DNA from: Pedobacter sp. PAMC26386
Lineage (GTDB): Bacteria > Bacteroidota > Bacteroidia > Sphingobacteriales > Sphingobacteriaceae
NCBI GenBank assembly: GCA_014302835.1
Contig: CP060294.1
Span: forward strand, 3,063,067-3,127,066
DNA length: 64,000 nucleotides
Direction of reading: 5' to 3'
Made by a program: the position numbers and the translations under genes. Shown here one piece after another: positions 8,358-18,279 of this stretch (within the stretch, counting starts at the first letter, position 1; the number at the start of each line of letters is the position of its first letter). The notes under the pieces were generated by a model that was not told the DNA's origin, did not search any database, and saw nothing but the letters and a program-made list of their open reading frames with translations.

Positions 8358-11300
8358 TTACTTAATCGGTTTTATCCAATAACTGTAAGCCTGATTCACA
8401 AAAGGAACACGATACTCCTTTAACGGACTTGAACCCCAGCTATCAATCCCTTGTACACCGGATTGCTGCGCATCCATATGTACATAAACACGATTCCGCT
8501 CTGTTAACTCACCAGAATGGTATTGTTTTTTATCCTGTTCAGGATCAAGATCGTCCAGACTGTAAGGTAAAGCAGAGAAGCTTAACAGGTTATTTTCGTA
8601 AAAAAACTGCACTCCTTTACCTTTTTGATTCGTGAAATTCACCCAGCGTACATCTGTTTTGTTCCCACTTTCCTGGGGACGGGCATAAGAAAAATACTGA
8701 TCTTTTGTTTTTTGCTTATATAGCCCCACTAAAGAAGCTGTTTTCCTGTCCCAGTAATTTTCCCACGGACCTCTACCATAAAACTCAATATTTTCATATT
8801 CTTTCTTCAACTCCAGATCGGTTCCTACCCTTAACAACAAAGGATATTTACCTTTAACAGCAGTTAGATGATTATCTACTTTCAAAGCACCATCAGCAAA
8901 TACAGTAATCGCTGATTCTTGTGCAGCAGCACCATCCAACAGTTCTTTTCTAAAATTCATCGTATAACTACCATCAGCATTTTCTTTCAAATCTGAGGAA
9001 AGTAATTTAGCCGATTGATAAGCATTACGCCATTTACGCAAGCTTTTATTAAAACCAGCACCAATATCATTATCTGTAGGTGCTCTCCAGTACGCTGGTA
9101 CAGGCCCACGTTCCAATAATTGTTCATTGTGCTGGAAATAGCTTTTCAATACCCCAGCTTTCACATCAAATTCAACTTTAAAATCTTTACCTGAAACCGT
9201 GTAAATGTCATCCGTTTTGTTGATTTGTAAAGCTCCTTTAGCCAAAGCAGAAGACAAGACTGGCTCCACTTTGTTCAATGCAAATTGCTCATATGCTACT
9301 TCGTAACCTTTTTCCAAAAATGGTTCCGCCTCTTTCAACACATAATGTACATTCAGAAAGTATTCTTTCCCTACCTGCTGTTTAAATTTAACAGGCAATG
9401 AGACTGTGATTTCTGCACGTGGCCCAACAGCAAGATTTGCAAAAATTCCTTTGTCAACTATTTTTCCGTTTTCGATTACTTCCCAGTTTAACTGAGTATG
9501 GTCGATATTCCTAAAAAAATAACTATTGTTAATTTTAACCTGGTTATTCCCCAAATAAGTTGTTTTGATAAACTGGTGTGTTTTTTTAACCTGTACAGCC
9601 ATTGGTGTCAATCCTCTATAAGCGGTAACTACACCTTTTACACAGAAATTATTATCACTGAAATTTTGATCTACAGGACCAGCTAAAGGAAAATCACCAC
9701 CATAAGCTAGGATTCGTTTTCCATTTTTCACAGTATCCAAGCCCTGATCAATCCACTCCCAGATAAAACCACCCTGTAATTTTGGATTGTTCTCTATCGC
9801 ATTCCAGTACTCATCATAATTTCCCAAACTATTTCCCATAATATGGGCAAACTCACTCATAATTAAAGGACGTGTTTCTGCACTTTTAGAATATTCCACC
9901 AGCCAGTTAGGATCTGGATATTGTGGCACAATCATATCCGTATTGAAATCTTCTTCTGCACGCTCATACTGCACCGGACGGGTTGTATCCGTATTTTTAA
10001 GCCACGTATAACCTTCGTACATATTTGTTCCATTTCCAGCTTCATTACCTAAAGACCAGGTCACTACCGAAGGATAGTTTTTATCTCTTTCATACATTCT
10101 GCGGATACGTTCAAAATGTGCATTTCTCCAGGTTTTATCATTCGCAAATGTAACTGCCAGATCATAACCACGGCCATGAGATTCAATGTTTGCCTCATCA
10201 ATCACATATAAACCATATTCATCACAAAGTTCCATCCAGTAAGGATCAGGTGGATAATGAGAGTGACGTACCGCATTGATATTGAGTTTTTTCATCATCT
10301 CCATATCTTTACGCATATCAGCATGGGTCAATGTATGGCCTTGTTTAGCATTATGTTCATGTCTGTTTACACCTTTGATAAATACACGTTTGCCGTTCAC
10401 CAGAAAATCACTTCCTTTAATTTCTACACTGCGGAATCCTACCCGTTGCGGGATCACTTCGATCACTGCACCTTTACTATCTTTTAAGATAATATTCAGC
10501 GTATATAAATAAGGAATTTCTGCCGACCATTGTTTCACAGATGGGATTTCTCTTTTAAAATCCAGTTGTTTATGGTAATTACCTAAAACAGTTTGCGGAG
10601 CAGACTCCTCTTTCCACATTGACTTTCCAGTCGCATCTGTTAATTCCAGTGCAACAGAAAAAGCATCAGGTGTGCTGTGGTTCGTTCTTTGATCCATCCG
10701 GTAGTTGTCTACATTCACCTGTACGTCCAATAACCCATCCTTATAGTCTTTAGTCAGGTTACCATTGACTTTAAAATCCCGGACATCTAATTTTGGAGTT
10801 GAATATAAATATACATCACGCTCTATTCCCGAAATACGCCACATATCCTGGCATTCTAAATAACTACCATCACTCCATCGGTACACCTCTAAAGCAACCA
10901 GATTTTTACCAGGTTTCACATATTTAGTCAAATCAAATTCAGCAGCCAGTTTACTATCTTCACTATAGCCTACCTTTTTTCCATTCACCCAGATATAAAA
11001 AGCCGATTTAACCGCTCCTAAATGGATAAAAATCTGACGGCCATCCCAGTTAGCTGGAACCTCAATTGTTTTACGGTAAGAACCTACCGGGTTGTTATCT
11101 ACAGGAATATCAAAAGGAGGATTTAAACGACCACCTCTTTTAGTTTGACCTGCAAATTCATAAGGTTGATTCACATAAATTGGTAAACCATATCCATTAG
11201 TTTCCCAGTTTGCAGGAACTTTAAAATCTTTCCATCCAGTATCGTTATAATCTGTTTTATAGAAATCCAGCGGACGTTTTGCCGGATCCTGCACCCAGTT

Positions 11301-11531
11301 AAATTTCCACATACCGTTTAAAGACAGGAAATATGCCGAATTTTCTTTTTGTCGTTTAGCTGCCAGCGCGTTATTTTCATAAGCATAGGCTTCTGCCCGC
11401 ATCGGCATCCGGTTAACGGACACGATATCGGGTGTTTGCAATTCAGCTGGAAGCTGTTGTGCTTTGACAGTAAGCGTACCTGAAAGCAAAACAATCATTC
11501 CTAAAAGCTTGGTTTGGAGTGAAGATTTCAT
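8358..11531 (-). CDS. GH2 beta-galactosidase (LacZ type), exported
   Basis: The protein has 1057 residues, as expected for a five-domain LacZ-type GH2 enzyme. It has an N-terminal signal peptide ending near VKAQ (residue 24). The sugar-binding domain (about 65-245), an Ig-like domain, and the TIM barrel with GVNRHEHN (388-394) are recognisable. The acid/base is Glu497 in WSLGNEAGNG and the nucleophile is Glu560 in IMSEFAHIMGNS. The C-terminal domain contains the beta-galactosidase small-chain region with YGRGPWENYWDR. It is the last gene of the sulfatase locus, 14 bp after the sulfatase. Release of terminal beta-galactose after desulfation is the expected role. LacZ-type enzymes are also seen with other beta-galactosides, so the linkage is open. 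Confidence 0.93.
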   Translation of the reverse strand: MKSSLQTKLLGMIVLLSGTLTVKAQQLPAELQTPDIVSVNRMPMRAEAYAYENNALAAKRQKENSAYFLSLNGMWKFNWVQDPAKRPLDFYKTDYNDTGWKDFKVPANWETNGYGLPIYVNQPYEFAGQTKRGGRLNPPFDIPVDNNPVGSYRKTIEVPANWDGRQIFIHLGAVKSAFYIWVNGKKVGYSEDSKLAAEFDLTKYVKPGKNLVALEVYRWSDGSYLECQDMWRISGIERDVYLYSTPKLDVRDFKVNGNLTKDYKDGLLDVQVNVDNYRMDQRTNHSTPDAFSVALELTDATGKSMWKEESAPQTVLGNYHKQLDFKREIPSVKQWSAEIPYLYTLNIILKDSKGAVIEVIPQRVGFRSVEIKGSDFLVNGKRVFIKGVNRHEHNAKQGHTLTHADMRKDMEMMKKLNINAVRHSHYPPDPYWMELCDEYGLYVIDEANIESHGRGYDLAVTFANDKTWRNAHFERIRRMYERDKNYPSVVTWSLGNEAGNGTNMYEGYTWLKNTDTTRPVQYERAEEDFNTDMIVPQYPDPNWLVEYSKSAETRPLIMSEFAHIMGNSLGNYDEYWNAIENNPKLQGGFIWEWIDQGLDTVKNGKRILAYGGDFPLAGPVDQNFSDNNFCVKGVVTAYRGLTPMAVQVKKTHQFIKTTYLGNNQVKINNSYFFRNIDHTQLNWEVIENGKIVDKGIFANLAVGPRAEITVSLPVKFKQQVGKEYFLNVHYVLKEAEPFLEKGYEVAYEQFALNKVEPVLSSALAKGALQINKTDDIYTVSGKDFKVEFDVKAGVLKSYFQHNEQLLERGPVPAYWRAPTDNDIGAGFNKSLRKWRNAYQSAKLLSSDLKENADGSYTMNFRKELLDGAAAQESAITVFADGALKVDNHLTAVKGKYPLLLRVGTDLELKKEYENIEFYGRGPWENYWDRKTASLVGLYKQKTKDQYFSYARPQESGNKTDVRWVNFTNQKGKGVQFFYENNLLSFSALPYSLDDLDPEQDKKQYHSGELTERNRVYVHMDAQQSGVQGIDSWGSSPLKEYRVPFVNQAYSYWIKPIK

Positions 11532-11545
11532 TTGTGTATATAGCG

Positions 11546-12949
11546 TTAGTTTGTTTTAAAGTTCCATTCTGACACTTCCGATGGTCTGTGTGCCTTGTGC
11601 GCAATTTCTTCGATCTGTTTGGTTAATACAGGCTGCTGAGCAGAAAGGTCATGTCGTTCTGCGGGGTCAGTTTCCAGGTTATAAAGTTCCCATCTTGAAG
11701 TCGCATCATTGGCTTTATTCCTTACCCCTTTCCATTTCCCTTTTCGAACTGCCTGGCGTCCTCCATCTTCGTGGAACTCCCAGTATAAAGATTCATGTTG
11801 CTTTTGTTTACCTTTAGCAAGCAATAAAGGCAGAATAGAAATACCATCTGTGTAAGCAGGTACAGGCTGTTTGACCAGTTCGGCAAAAGTTGGTAGAAAA
11901 TCCCAGAATGCTCCTGTCTGATCAGTGCGTTTACCCTTTTGAATTTTCTCCGGCCAGCAGGCAATCATCGGTTCACGGATTCCACCTTCATAAAGTGATC
12001 GTTTAATCCCTCTGAGACCACCACCACTATTAAAAAATTCAGGATCATTACCGCCTTCACGATGTGGTCCATTATCGCTTGTAAAAACGATCATTGTATT
12101 TTTGTCTAATCCGAGTGCTTTTAATTTAGCGACAACCTGCCCGACATAAGTATCAAGGGTAGTGACCATCGCTGCATATGCGGCATGCGGATAAGCCTGC
12201 GGCTGATAACCATTGCCATCCCACTCTTTTTTTATCGCTCGTGGCTGTTCGTTAAATGCTTTTTTATACCTTTCAAATGCCGCATTTCCTTCTGGTAACT
12301 GTAACCCTGCATGGGGCAGTGTATAAGACAGATACAGAAAAAATGGTTTCGCTTTATTGGCTTCTATAAAATTTAAAGCTTGTTTTTGAATGAGCTCAGG
12401 GGCATATTCTTTCAATTTTGTAAAGTCGTTATCCAGGATTACCTTTTGTGTATTATCCCACAAATGTTCGGGAAAATAGTTGTGGGACTCGCGCTGGCAA
12501 TTATAACCGAAAAACTGGTCGAATCCCTGGTTTAACGGATCGCCGGATGACCCTACAAAACCTAAACCCCATTTTCCGAAATCGCCTGTGGCATAACCTG
12601 CCTTTTTAAAGATTTTAGCGATAGTAATTGTTGAATCTGGTAACGGACGCTGTCCTTCCGGTTTAATCTCATAATTGCCGCGGATTGGGGTGTGACCGGT
12701 ATGCTGCCCTGTCATTAAAGAAGACCTGGATGGGGCACAAACGGAAGTCCCGGCATAAAATTGAGTGAACAACAAGCCGTTAACCGCCAGTTGATCAATA
12801 TTTGGGGTCTGAATTAATTTTTGACCATAAGAGCCCAAATCACCATAGCCCATGTCATCTGCCAGGATAAAAACAACATTTGGCCGCTGCTGTGCCCGAA
12901 GCGCAAGTGTGGTTAGGGTCAATACAATAAGCGTAGCTATTTTCTTCAT
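11546..12949 (-). CDS. Cys-type sulfatase (family S1), exported
   Basis: A 467-residue alkaline-phosphatase-superfamily sulfatase with a Sec signal peptide ending near ALRAQ. The Ca-binding ADDMGYGDLG (Asp31, Asp32) lies at the start of the mature protein, and the signature CAPSRSSLMTGQ begins at Cys71. That Cys must be oxidised to formylglycine for activity. TSDNGPHREGG near residue 290 supplies further metal ligands. The C-terminus has LYNLETDPAERHDL, normal for S1 arylsulfatase-like enzymes. It lies between SusD and GH2 and so acts on a sulfated glycan, probably a galactoside. The S1 subfamily cannot be assigned by eye. A formylglycine-generating enzyme in the same locus is the likely activator. 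Confidence 0.92.
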   Translation of the reverse strand: MKKIATLIVLTLTTLALRAQQRPNVVFILADDMGYGDLGSYGQKLIQTPNIDQLAVNGLLFTQFYAGTSVCAPSRSSLMTGQHTGHTPIRGNYEIKPEGQRPLPDSTITIAKIFKKAGYATGDFGKWGLGFVGSSGDPLNQGFDQFFGYNCQRESHNYFPEHLWDNTQKVILDNDFTKLKEYAPELIQKQALNFIEANKAKPFFLYLSYTLPHAGLQLPEGNAAFERYKKAFNEQPRAIKKEWDGNGYQPQAYPHAAYAAMVTTLDTYVGQVVAKLKALGLDKNTMIVFTSDNGPHREGGNDPEFFNSGGGLRGIKRSLYEGGIREPMIACWPEKIQKGKRTDQTGAFWDFLPTFAELVKQPVPAYTDGISILPLLLAKGKQKQHESLYWEFHEDGGRQAVRKGKWKGVRNKANDATSRWELYNLETDPAERHDLSAQQPVLTKQIEEIAHKAHRPSEVSEWNFKTN

Positions 12950-12964
12950 ATAAATCCATTTTAC

Positions 12965-13000
12965 AGATAAGTCCTGCCTGTAAACAGGCAGGACTTATCT
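12965..13000 (-). other. Intercistronic hairpin between susD and sulfatase
   Basis: A perfect 16-bp inverted repeat (12965-12980 and 12985-13000) with a 4-nt loop fills most of the 74-bp gap between SusD and the sulfatase. No T-run follows it on the minus strand, so it is more likely an mRNA-processing or stability element, or a partial terminator, that gives SusCD more transcript than the enzymes. That role is inferred. Confidence 0.7.
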
Positions 13001-13023
13001 AAAGATAAAACTGTTTCTGGGGA

Positions 13024-14694
13024 TTAATATCCCGCGTTTTGTTTCAATACTCCTTTTGCCAGATCAATCTGTGTTTGAGGTATAGGCATCAGGTATAATT
13101 TATCTGTCCATACCCTTTGCTGCGCCTGGCTATTTTTAATACTATTGATAGTTTTCATCACTTGTGGTGCAATTTTCCAACGGCGAATATCCATATAACG
13201 CTGACCTTCTACTGCTAATTCTACCCTGCGTTCATTACGGATTAAAGCTCTTAATGAAGCTTGATCTCCATATTTCGACCGGTCAACTACAGACATTCCT
13301 GCACGGGTACGAATGGCATCCAATGCGTCATAAACTGTTCCATCTGGCCCACTTAATTCATTTTTAGCTTCGGCATAAGTTAATAAAACTTCGGCATAGC
13401 GAATTAAAATCAGGTTGGCATAATTGTCTATCTGCTCACGGAAAATTGCAGGATCTACCAATTTACGGAAGTTATAACCTGTTTGAGACATGTTAGAAGC
13501 TCCTTCTACCCAGGTGAACTTATAATCATCCTGTATCGCATTCCATGGTGCATTTTCAAATAAGATACTGGCATAAAAACGTGGATCACGATTTTTATAT
13601 TCATTTGCAAAAGCAGGATCTTTGGCGGCATACCAAGCTGCTCTTTGTGCAGGATCTGTCGGTGTAACCGCATCTCCTGTTTTGTAACTTGCATAACTGT
13701 CCACTAAAGCCTGGGTTGGTGCCACTGAACTCCAACCTCCTATTGAACCCGGAGGCAATAAGGTGTTTAATGTATTTGCATCAATCTGTTTGATATATTG
13801 ACGGTCCAGGATAACCTCCGCATTGCCCTTATTTCTCTGGTAGAAAAGAGCCTCATAACTACTTAAACCTAAACGGAATTTACTTTCGTCGGCTGCATCT
13901 GTAAAATTCACCCAGACGCTGTAATTGTCCTTAGCCTGAAGCGGGTCTGCTGTAGTTACTTTAAACAAACTATAACCCAGGCCCATGACCTGGCTGGCTG
14001 CATCTGCCGCTTGCTGCCACTGGCCATCATATAAATACGCTCTTGCTTTTAAAGCTAATGCAGCACCTTTAGTGATTCTGCCTTTTTCATTTGGTTTGCC
14101 CCCGGCATAAGATTGCGGAAGTACTTTTGATACTGCATCCAGCTCATCCAAAACGAATTTCAATAAGTCTGCTTTTGAAGTTTGCGGGATATTTTCCTCA
14201 CCTATAGCTATAGTATGTTGCATTAATGGAACAGCACCAAATCTGCTTAAAAGGTTGAAGTAAGAGAAAGCTCTCATAAAACGTACTTCTGCTTTATAAC
14301 GGTCCATTAACGCTTTATCGATAACGGTTACTTTGTCTGCATTGTCAAGGAAATAATTGGCTCTTTGAATACCTACAAAATTCCAGCCTACCAAATCAGT
14401 CGTAATAGTCGATGTAATCGCTCCAGCTGAAGCATCAGTAGCAGAACTTTCCCAGGGATACTGTGCATGTGCATTGTCTGATGCGCCTTCACAGTAAAGT
14501 GGGCCGTGCGTATCACCAGATCCCGGTAATTGATTGTAAACACCCATTACAACCTGATAAACATCATTTTCGTTTTTCCAGAAAGTATTTTCTGCCAATT
14601 GCTGAGGTGGTCTCTCTAAAAAATCTTTTTTACAGGAGATAATTACACCCAAACTTAATAAACCTGTAACTATATATATTGACGATCTTTTCAT
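13024..14694 (-). CDS. SusD/RagB-family surface glycan-binding lipoprotein
   Basis: I chose the ATG at 14694 (556 residues) because it gives a clean lipoprotein signal MKRSSIYIVTGLL...VIISC, with the acceptor Cys near residue 21 followed by KKDFLERPP, the usual SusD start. The longer frame from 14742 would overlap the SusC gene and bury the signal. The protein has the SusD N-terminal TPR-like domain (VMGVYNQL, VRFMRAFSYFNLLSRFG near residue 130) and the C-terminal RagB part with RYAEVLLTYAEAKNE and NERRVELAVEGQRYMDIRRWK. It forms the lid over the partner SusC barrel and binds the oligosaccharide at the cell surface. It starts 17 bp after the SusC stop. Confidence 0.93.
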   Translation of the reverse strand: MKRSSIYIVTGLLSLGVIISCKKDFLERPPQQLAENTFWKNENDVYQVVMGVYNQLPGSGDTHGPLYCEGASDNAHAQYPWESSATDASAGAITSTITTDLVGWNFVGIQRANYFLDNADKVTVIDKALMDRYKAEVRFMRAFSYFNLLSRFGAVPLMQHTIAIGEENIPQTSKADLLKFVLDELDAVSKVLPQSYAGGKPNEKGRITKGAALALKARAYLYDGQWQQAADAASQVMGLGYSLFKVTTADPLQAKDNYSVWVNFTDAADESKFRLGLSSYEALFYQRNKGNAEVILDRQYIKQIDANTLNTLLPPGSIGGWSSVAPTQALVDSYASYKTGDAVTPTDPAQRAAWYAAKDPAFANEYKNRDPRFYASILFENAPWNAIQDDYKFTWVEGASNMSQTGYNFRKLVDPAIFREQIDNYANLILIRYAEVLLTYAEAKNELSGPDGTVYDALDAIRTRAGMSVVDRSKYGDQASLRALIRNERRVELAVEGQRYMDIRRWKIAPQVMKTINSIKNSQAQQRVWTDKLYLMPIPQTQIDLAKGVLKQNAGY

Positions 14695-14711
14695 TGCTTT
14701 AATTTTTATGA

Positions 14712-17700
14712 TTAGAAACTTGCATTTAAACCTAATGACCATGTCTTAATTCCAGGATAACCACCTCTGCCAGAACCTGATTCAGGATCATAATCTGCCA
14801 GGCGTTTATCAGCCATAATCGTAAATGGATTACTACTGGTACCGTAAACTCTTAACCTGGACATACCAAATTTCTTAGTGACCTGCTTAGGAAGCGTATA
14901 GCCCAAAGTGATGCCTCTAACTCTGAAATAAGCACCGTTAAACAACCAGAATGATGAAGTCGGTGTATAGTTTTGTCCACCCGCTGCGGTTGTTAAAATG
15001 CGTGGAAAATCTGCATTTGGATTAGGGTTTGCTGTAGTCCAGCGGTTTAACCATTGTTCTTTTACACTGGCTCCGTTAAAGAACGGATATGACGCTTCTT
15101 CTGATAAATATGTTTTCACATTCGCTACACCATAAGTCAGTACGCTAAAATCAAAGCCTTTATACGAAGCGTTAATATTAAAACCGTAATTCAACCATGG
15201 GACATCATTACCCAATACCTTACGGTCATTAGCGTCAATCTTACCATCACCATTCAGGTCTTTATATTTGATATCACCAGGGCCGGTTGCAGCAGATTGA
15301 AAGGCGTGGTTTTTCACATCCGTAGCATCAGTAAAAAGACCATCAGCTTCATATCCATAAAATGAGCCAATAGCCTCTCCTACTCTTTGGATGTACCTTC
15401 CATCATAATTATCTCTGCTGTCTGCCAATTGGGTGATTTTATTTTTAATAATAGAAAAATTAGCCCCAATACTATAAGTGAAATCACTCCCTATTTTGTT
15501 GTTATGTGTTAAACCAAATTCAAAACCTTTGTTCTGGGTTGCAGCGCTATTGACCAGGGGTAATCCACTTGTCGTAGCATTTGTTGTATTGGTATTCACA
15601 CCAATGGTTTCCAGAGTGGAAACCCGTAATAAAAGGTTTTTAGTATCTTTAATATAGTAATCCGCAGTAATATCCAATTTGCCTTTAAACAGACTAATGT
15701 CTGCACCGAAATTGGTCATGTATACACTTTCCCATGAAGTTGGCACATTAGGAATTTTATTCCTCCATACTCCGCCTTGTGGTACACCTTCAAAGCTGTA
15801 AGCATATCCGTTAGCCAGTAAACTAGAATAATTGCCAATCGACACCGGAGTTTCATTACCTAATGAACCGTAAGAAGCACGTATTTTCAGACTAGACACC
15901 CAGTCTATATTTTTCATAAAATCTTCCTTTGAAACAATCCAGCCCGCAGAAAAAGAAGGGAACACTGCTTTACGGTAGTTACTGTCAAAACGAGACGAAT
16001 AATCCATCCGTACATTCGCTTCAAACAAATATTTATCATTGAATACATAATTGAAGCGTCCAAACATTGACCGTATTGCCCATTGTTCCTCAGCTGATGT
16101 ATTTGCCTGACCATCATCATCTGAGTTGATATCTTCAGGGTTTGAAGAGCCACTGCCAACTGTAGTCAAATCATTATTCGGGAAGTTTTTTCTGCCCAGA
16201 AAAGCCGTTCTGTAAGTGTTACTTTCCTGACTTGCACCAATGGTTATTTTACCAAAATGTTTTCCGAAAGTGCGTTGGTAATCAGCCGTTCCCTGTACCA
16301 AAACTTCTCTTCTTTTACGGTAATACTCCTTCATATCATTCACCGTTACCGCAGTAGCCGCAATAGGCACACCAGTCAAAAAGTTATTAATCGGATCAAG
16401 CGTACTGTTGAAAGCCCATGAATTTCCGTCAGTGAATTTAAACGAGGTTAGCGCCGTAATAGTCAAACCTGGCAGTGGAGTTAAAGTCGCATTGGCTGCT
16501 GTTTGTAGATAATTATCCTTATCCCAGGCGCTACCGCCGTCGTCAATCACACGCATTTGGTTACGCTTTGCTGTTTGTGCATTTACATTGCCATTATCAA
16601 TAGACCCCCAGTCTCCATTACTCTGACGCAACACCGAAGTAGGTAAAGAGCGATTCAACTCCGTCCAGCTCATATTTCCTTTACGATCAAAATTCTGACT
16701 GGTGAAAGATAGATTTGTTCCTATTTTTAAGATCTCGGGAACAATAATACTTTCCGTATTTAATTTACCACCTACACGCGTTTGTTTTTTTCCTGGGATT
16801 AAAGATGCTTGAGAAAGATAATTTAAGCCCAAATAACTGCTTGTTATCTTTCCTGGTGAGTTCACATTCACACTTACATTACTTTGTGGCGCAGTCTGAC
16901 GCAATACCTCTTTATACCAGTTTGTGTTTGGATATAAATCTGGTTGAGAACCATCTTTGTAAGCTTGAATTTGTGCGGGTGTAAAAAGTGGTTTTCCACC
17001 TGCATTAGTTAGGGCCTCATTATATAAATTAGCATAATCTGCTGAGCCGACATATTTTGGCAAACGTGTTGCTGACTGCCAGCCATAATCGGCATTCAGT
17101 TCTACAACCGTTCTATCGCCCCCACCACGTTTGGTAGTGACCATAATAACTCCGTTTGCAGCTCTTGAACCATATAATGATGCAGATGATGCATCTTTTA
17201 AAACTGAAATACTAGAGATATCATTTGTATTAATCGCACTCAATTCTGCTGCCGTAGCCGGAATTCCATCAATCACATACATTGGCTCTCCTGCAGAACT
17301 CAAACTACCTCTTCCTCTGATGGTAATTGTACCTGTACCATTGGAAGTACCATCTGTTTTACGGCCTACATCGCCAGGGCGTTGCAAAATGGTTAAACCA
17401 GGTGAAACACCTTGCAAAGCATTTTGTAAAGAACTGGCTGGCCTGTCTTTCAATTGCTTCGGGCTTACCGTAGCAATAGCCCCGGTTAAACTACTTTTCT
17501 TTTGTGTACCATAGGCAACGACAACTACTTCATCCAGATTACTCGCCTGCACAGCCAGTTTAATAACCAGCGGACTGCCAGAACCTGCACTTACCTCTTG
17601 CGTGATATAGCCCAAATACGAAACTACAAGAATTGCTTTTTCATCAACATTAGCAATTTTGAACTGCCCGTTACCGTCTGTAATACCACCCAGTGCAGTA

Positions 17701-18170
17701 CCTTTTACTTTAATAGTAGCACCCGGGATCCCCTCTCCTTTTTCGTCAACAACTTTACCAGTGACATTGATGTTTGCGTTAACTGCAGAGGATGTATTGG
17801 TTGCCGATTTTTTTTCCTGTACAACAATCGTCTTTGCTGCAATTGTATATTCCAGAGACTGATTCACAAAAACCTGCTGAAGTGCGTCTTCCAAACTTGC
17901 TTCTTTAACCTCTATACTGACAGGCTTTGACAGCTTTAAATCTTTTCTGATAAAGAAGATATCATACCCGCTCTGTGTTTTTATTTCATTCAGAATTTTC
18001 TCCAGTGGTGCGTTTTTATGCGATAAGGTAATGCGTGTTTGTGCAAAAGCCATCGCATTCAGCTGTAATACAGCGGTTAACATTAAAACGAGCGTAAACT
18101 TCGTAGCTCGAAGAATTTTTTTATTCCTACAGGGCTTCCCGTATGAATTAAAGGCTAGATTTTCATACAT
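14712..18170 (-). CDS. SusC/RagA TonB-dependent transporter with STN signalling domain
   Basis: The protein has 1152 residues. After a signal sequence (ending near AMAFAQ) comes an STN (secretin/TonB N-terminal) domain, about residues 46-117. A carboxypeptidase-regulatory-like Ig domain (GKVVDEKGEGIPGATIKVKG, about 135-215) follows, then the TonB box region DEVVVVAYGTQKK, the plug (PMYVIDGIPA, SRAANGVIMVTTKRG) and the 22-strand barrel ending in SLGLNASF. The STN domain is the part that signals through FecR to an ECF sigma factor, and both genes lie directly upstream. It imports the oligosaccharide captured with SusD. The ATG at 18170 precedes a Lys/Arg-rich leader and is the usual start for this class. 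Confidence 0.95.
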   Translation of the reverse strand: MYENLAFNSYGKPCRNKKILRATKFTLVLMLTAVLQLNAMAFAQTRITLSHKNAPLEKILNEIKTQSGYDIFFIRKDLKLSKPVSIEVKEASLEDALQQVFVNQSLEYTIAAKTIVVQEKKSATNTSSAVNANINVTGKVVDEKGEGIPGATIKVKGTALGGITDGNGQFKIANVDEKAILVVSYLGYITQEVSAGSGSPLVIKLAVQASNLDEVVVVAYGTQKKSSLTGAIATVSPKQLKDRPASSLQNALQGVSPGLTILQRPGDVGRKTDGTSNGTGTITIRGRGSLSSAGEPMYVIDGIPATAAELSAINTNDISSISVLKDASSASLYGSRAANGVIMVTTKRGGGDRTVVELNADYGWQSATRLPKYVGSADYANLYNEALTNAGGKPLFTPAQIQAYKDGSQPDLYPNTNWYKEVLRQTAPQSNVSVNVNSPGKITSSYLGLNYLSQASLIPGKKQTRVGGKLNTESIIVPEILKIGTNLSFTSQNFDRKGNMSWTELNRSLPTSVLRQSNGDWGSIDNGNVNAQTAKRNQMRVIDDGGSAWDKDNYLQTAANATLTPLPGLTITALTSFKFTDGNSWAFNSTLDPINNFLTGVPIAATAVTVNDMKEYYRKRREVLVQGTADYQRTFGKHFGKITIGASQESNTYRTAFLGRKNFPNNDLTTVGSGSSNPEDINSDDDGQANTSAEEQWAIRSMFGRFNYVFNDKYLFEANVRMDYSSRFDSNYRKAVFPSFSAGWIVSKEDFMKNIDWVSSLKIRASYGSLGNETPVSIGNYSSLLANGYAYSFEGVPQGGVWRNKIPNVPTSWESVYMTNFGADISLFKGKLDITADYYIKDTKNLLLRVSTLETIGVNTNTTNATTSGLPLVNSAATQNKGFEFGLTHNNKIGSDFTYSIGANFSIIKNKITQLADSRDNYDGRYIQRVGEAIGSFYGYEADGLFTDATDVKNHAFQSAATGPGDIKYKDLNGDGKIDANDRKVLGNDVPWLNYGFNINASYKGFDFSVLTYGVANVKTYLSEEASYPFFNGASVKEQWLNRWTTANPNPNADFPRILTTAAGGQNYTPTSSFWLFNGAYFRVRGITLGYTLPKQVTKKFGMSRLRVYGTSSNPFTIMADKRLADYDPESGSGRGGYPGIKTWSLGLNASF

Positions 18171-18193
18171 TGATTTGGTTGTGTTTAGGCGGA

Positions 18194-18218
18194 TGTCGTT
18201 ACTGTTCAGGTAACGGCA
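18194..18218 (-). other. Hairpin in fecR-susC spacer
   Basis: A 9-bp stem (18194-18202 with 18210-18218, one T-G wobble) with a 7-nt loop lies in the 109-bp gap between fecR and susC. It could separate the low-level regulatory transcript from the highly expressed SusCD transcript. No T-run follows. Function is inferred. Confidence 0.45.
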
Positions 18219-18279
18219 ACCCGGTTTAGTTGATAGTTTTGTTTCTTTGGTGGTGTTTGAATTTTTAAAAGAGTAGAGT

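Noticed and set aside
14695..14742. Longer SusD start at 14742
   Set aside because: It overlaps SusC and places 16 residues ahead of a clear lipoprotein signal.
17131..17514. Plus-strand ORF within SusC
   Set aside because: It is antisense to the conserved plug region and encodes no recognisable protein.
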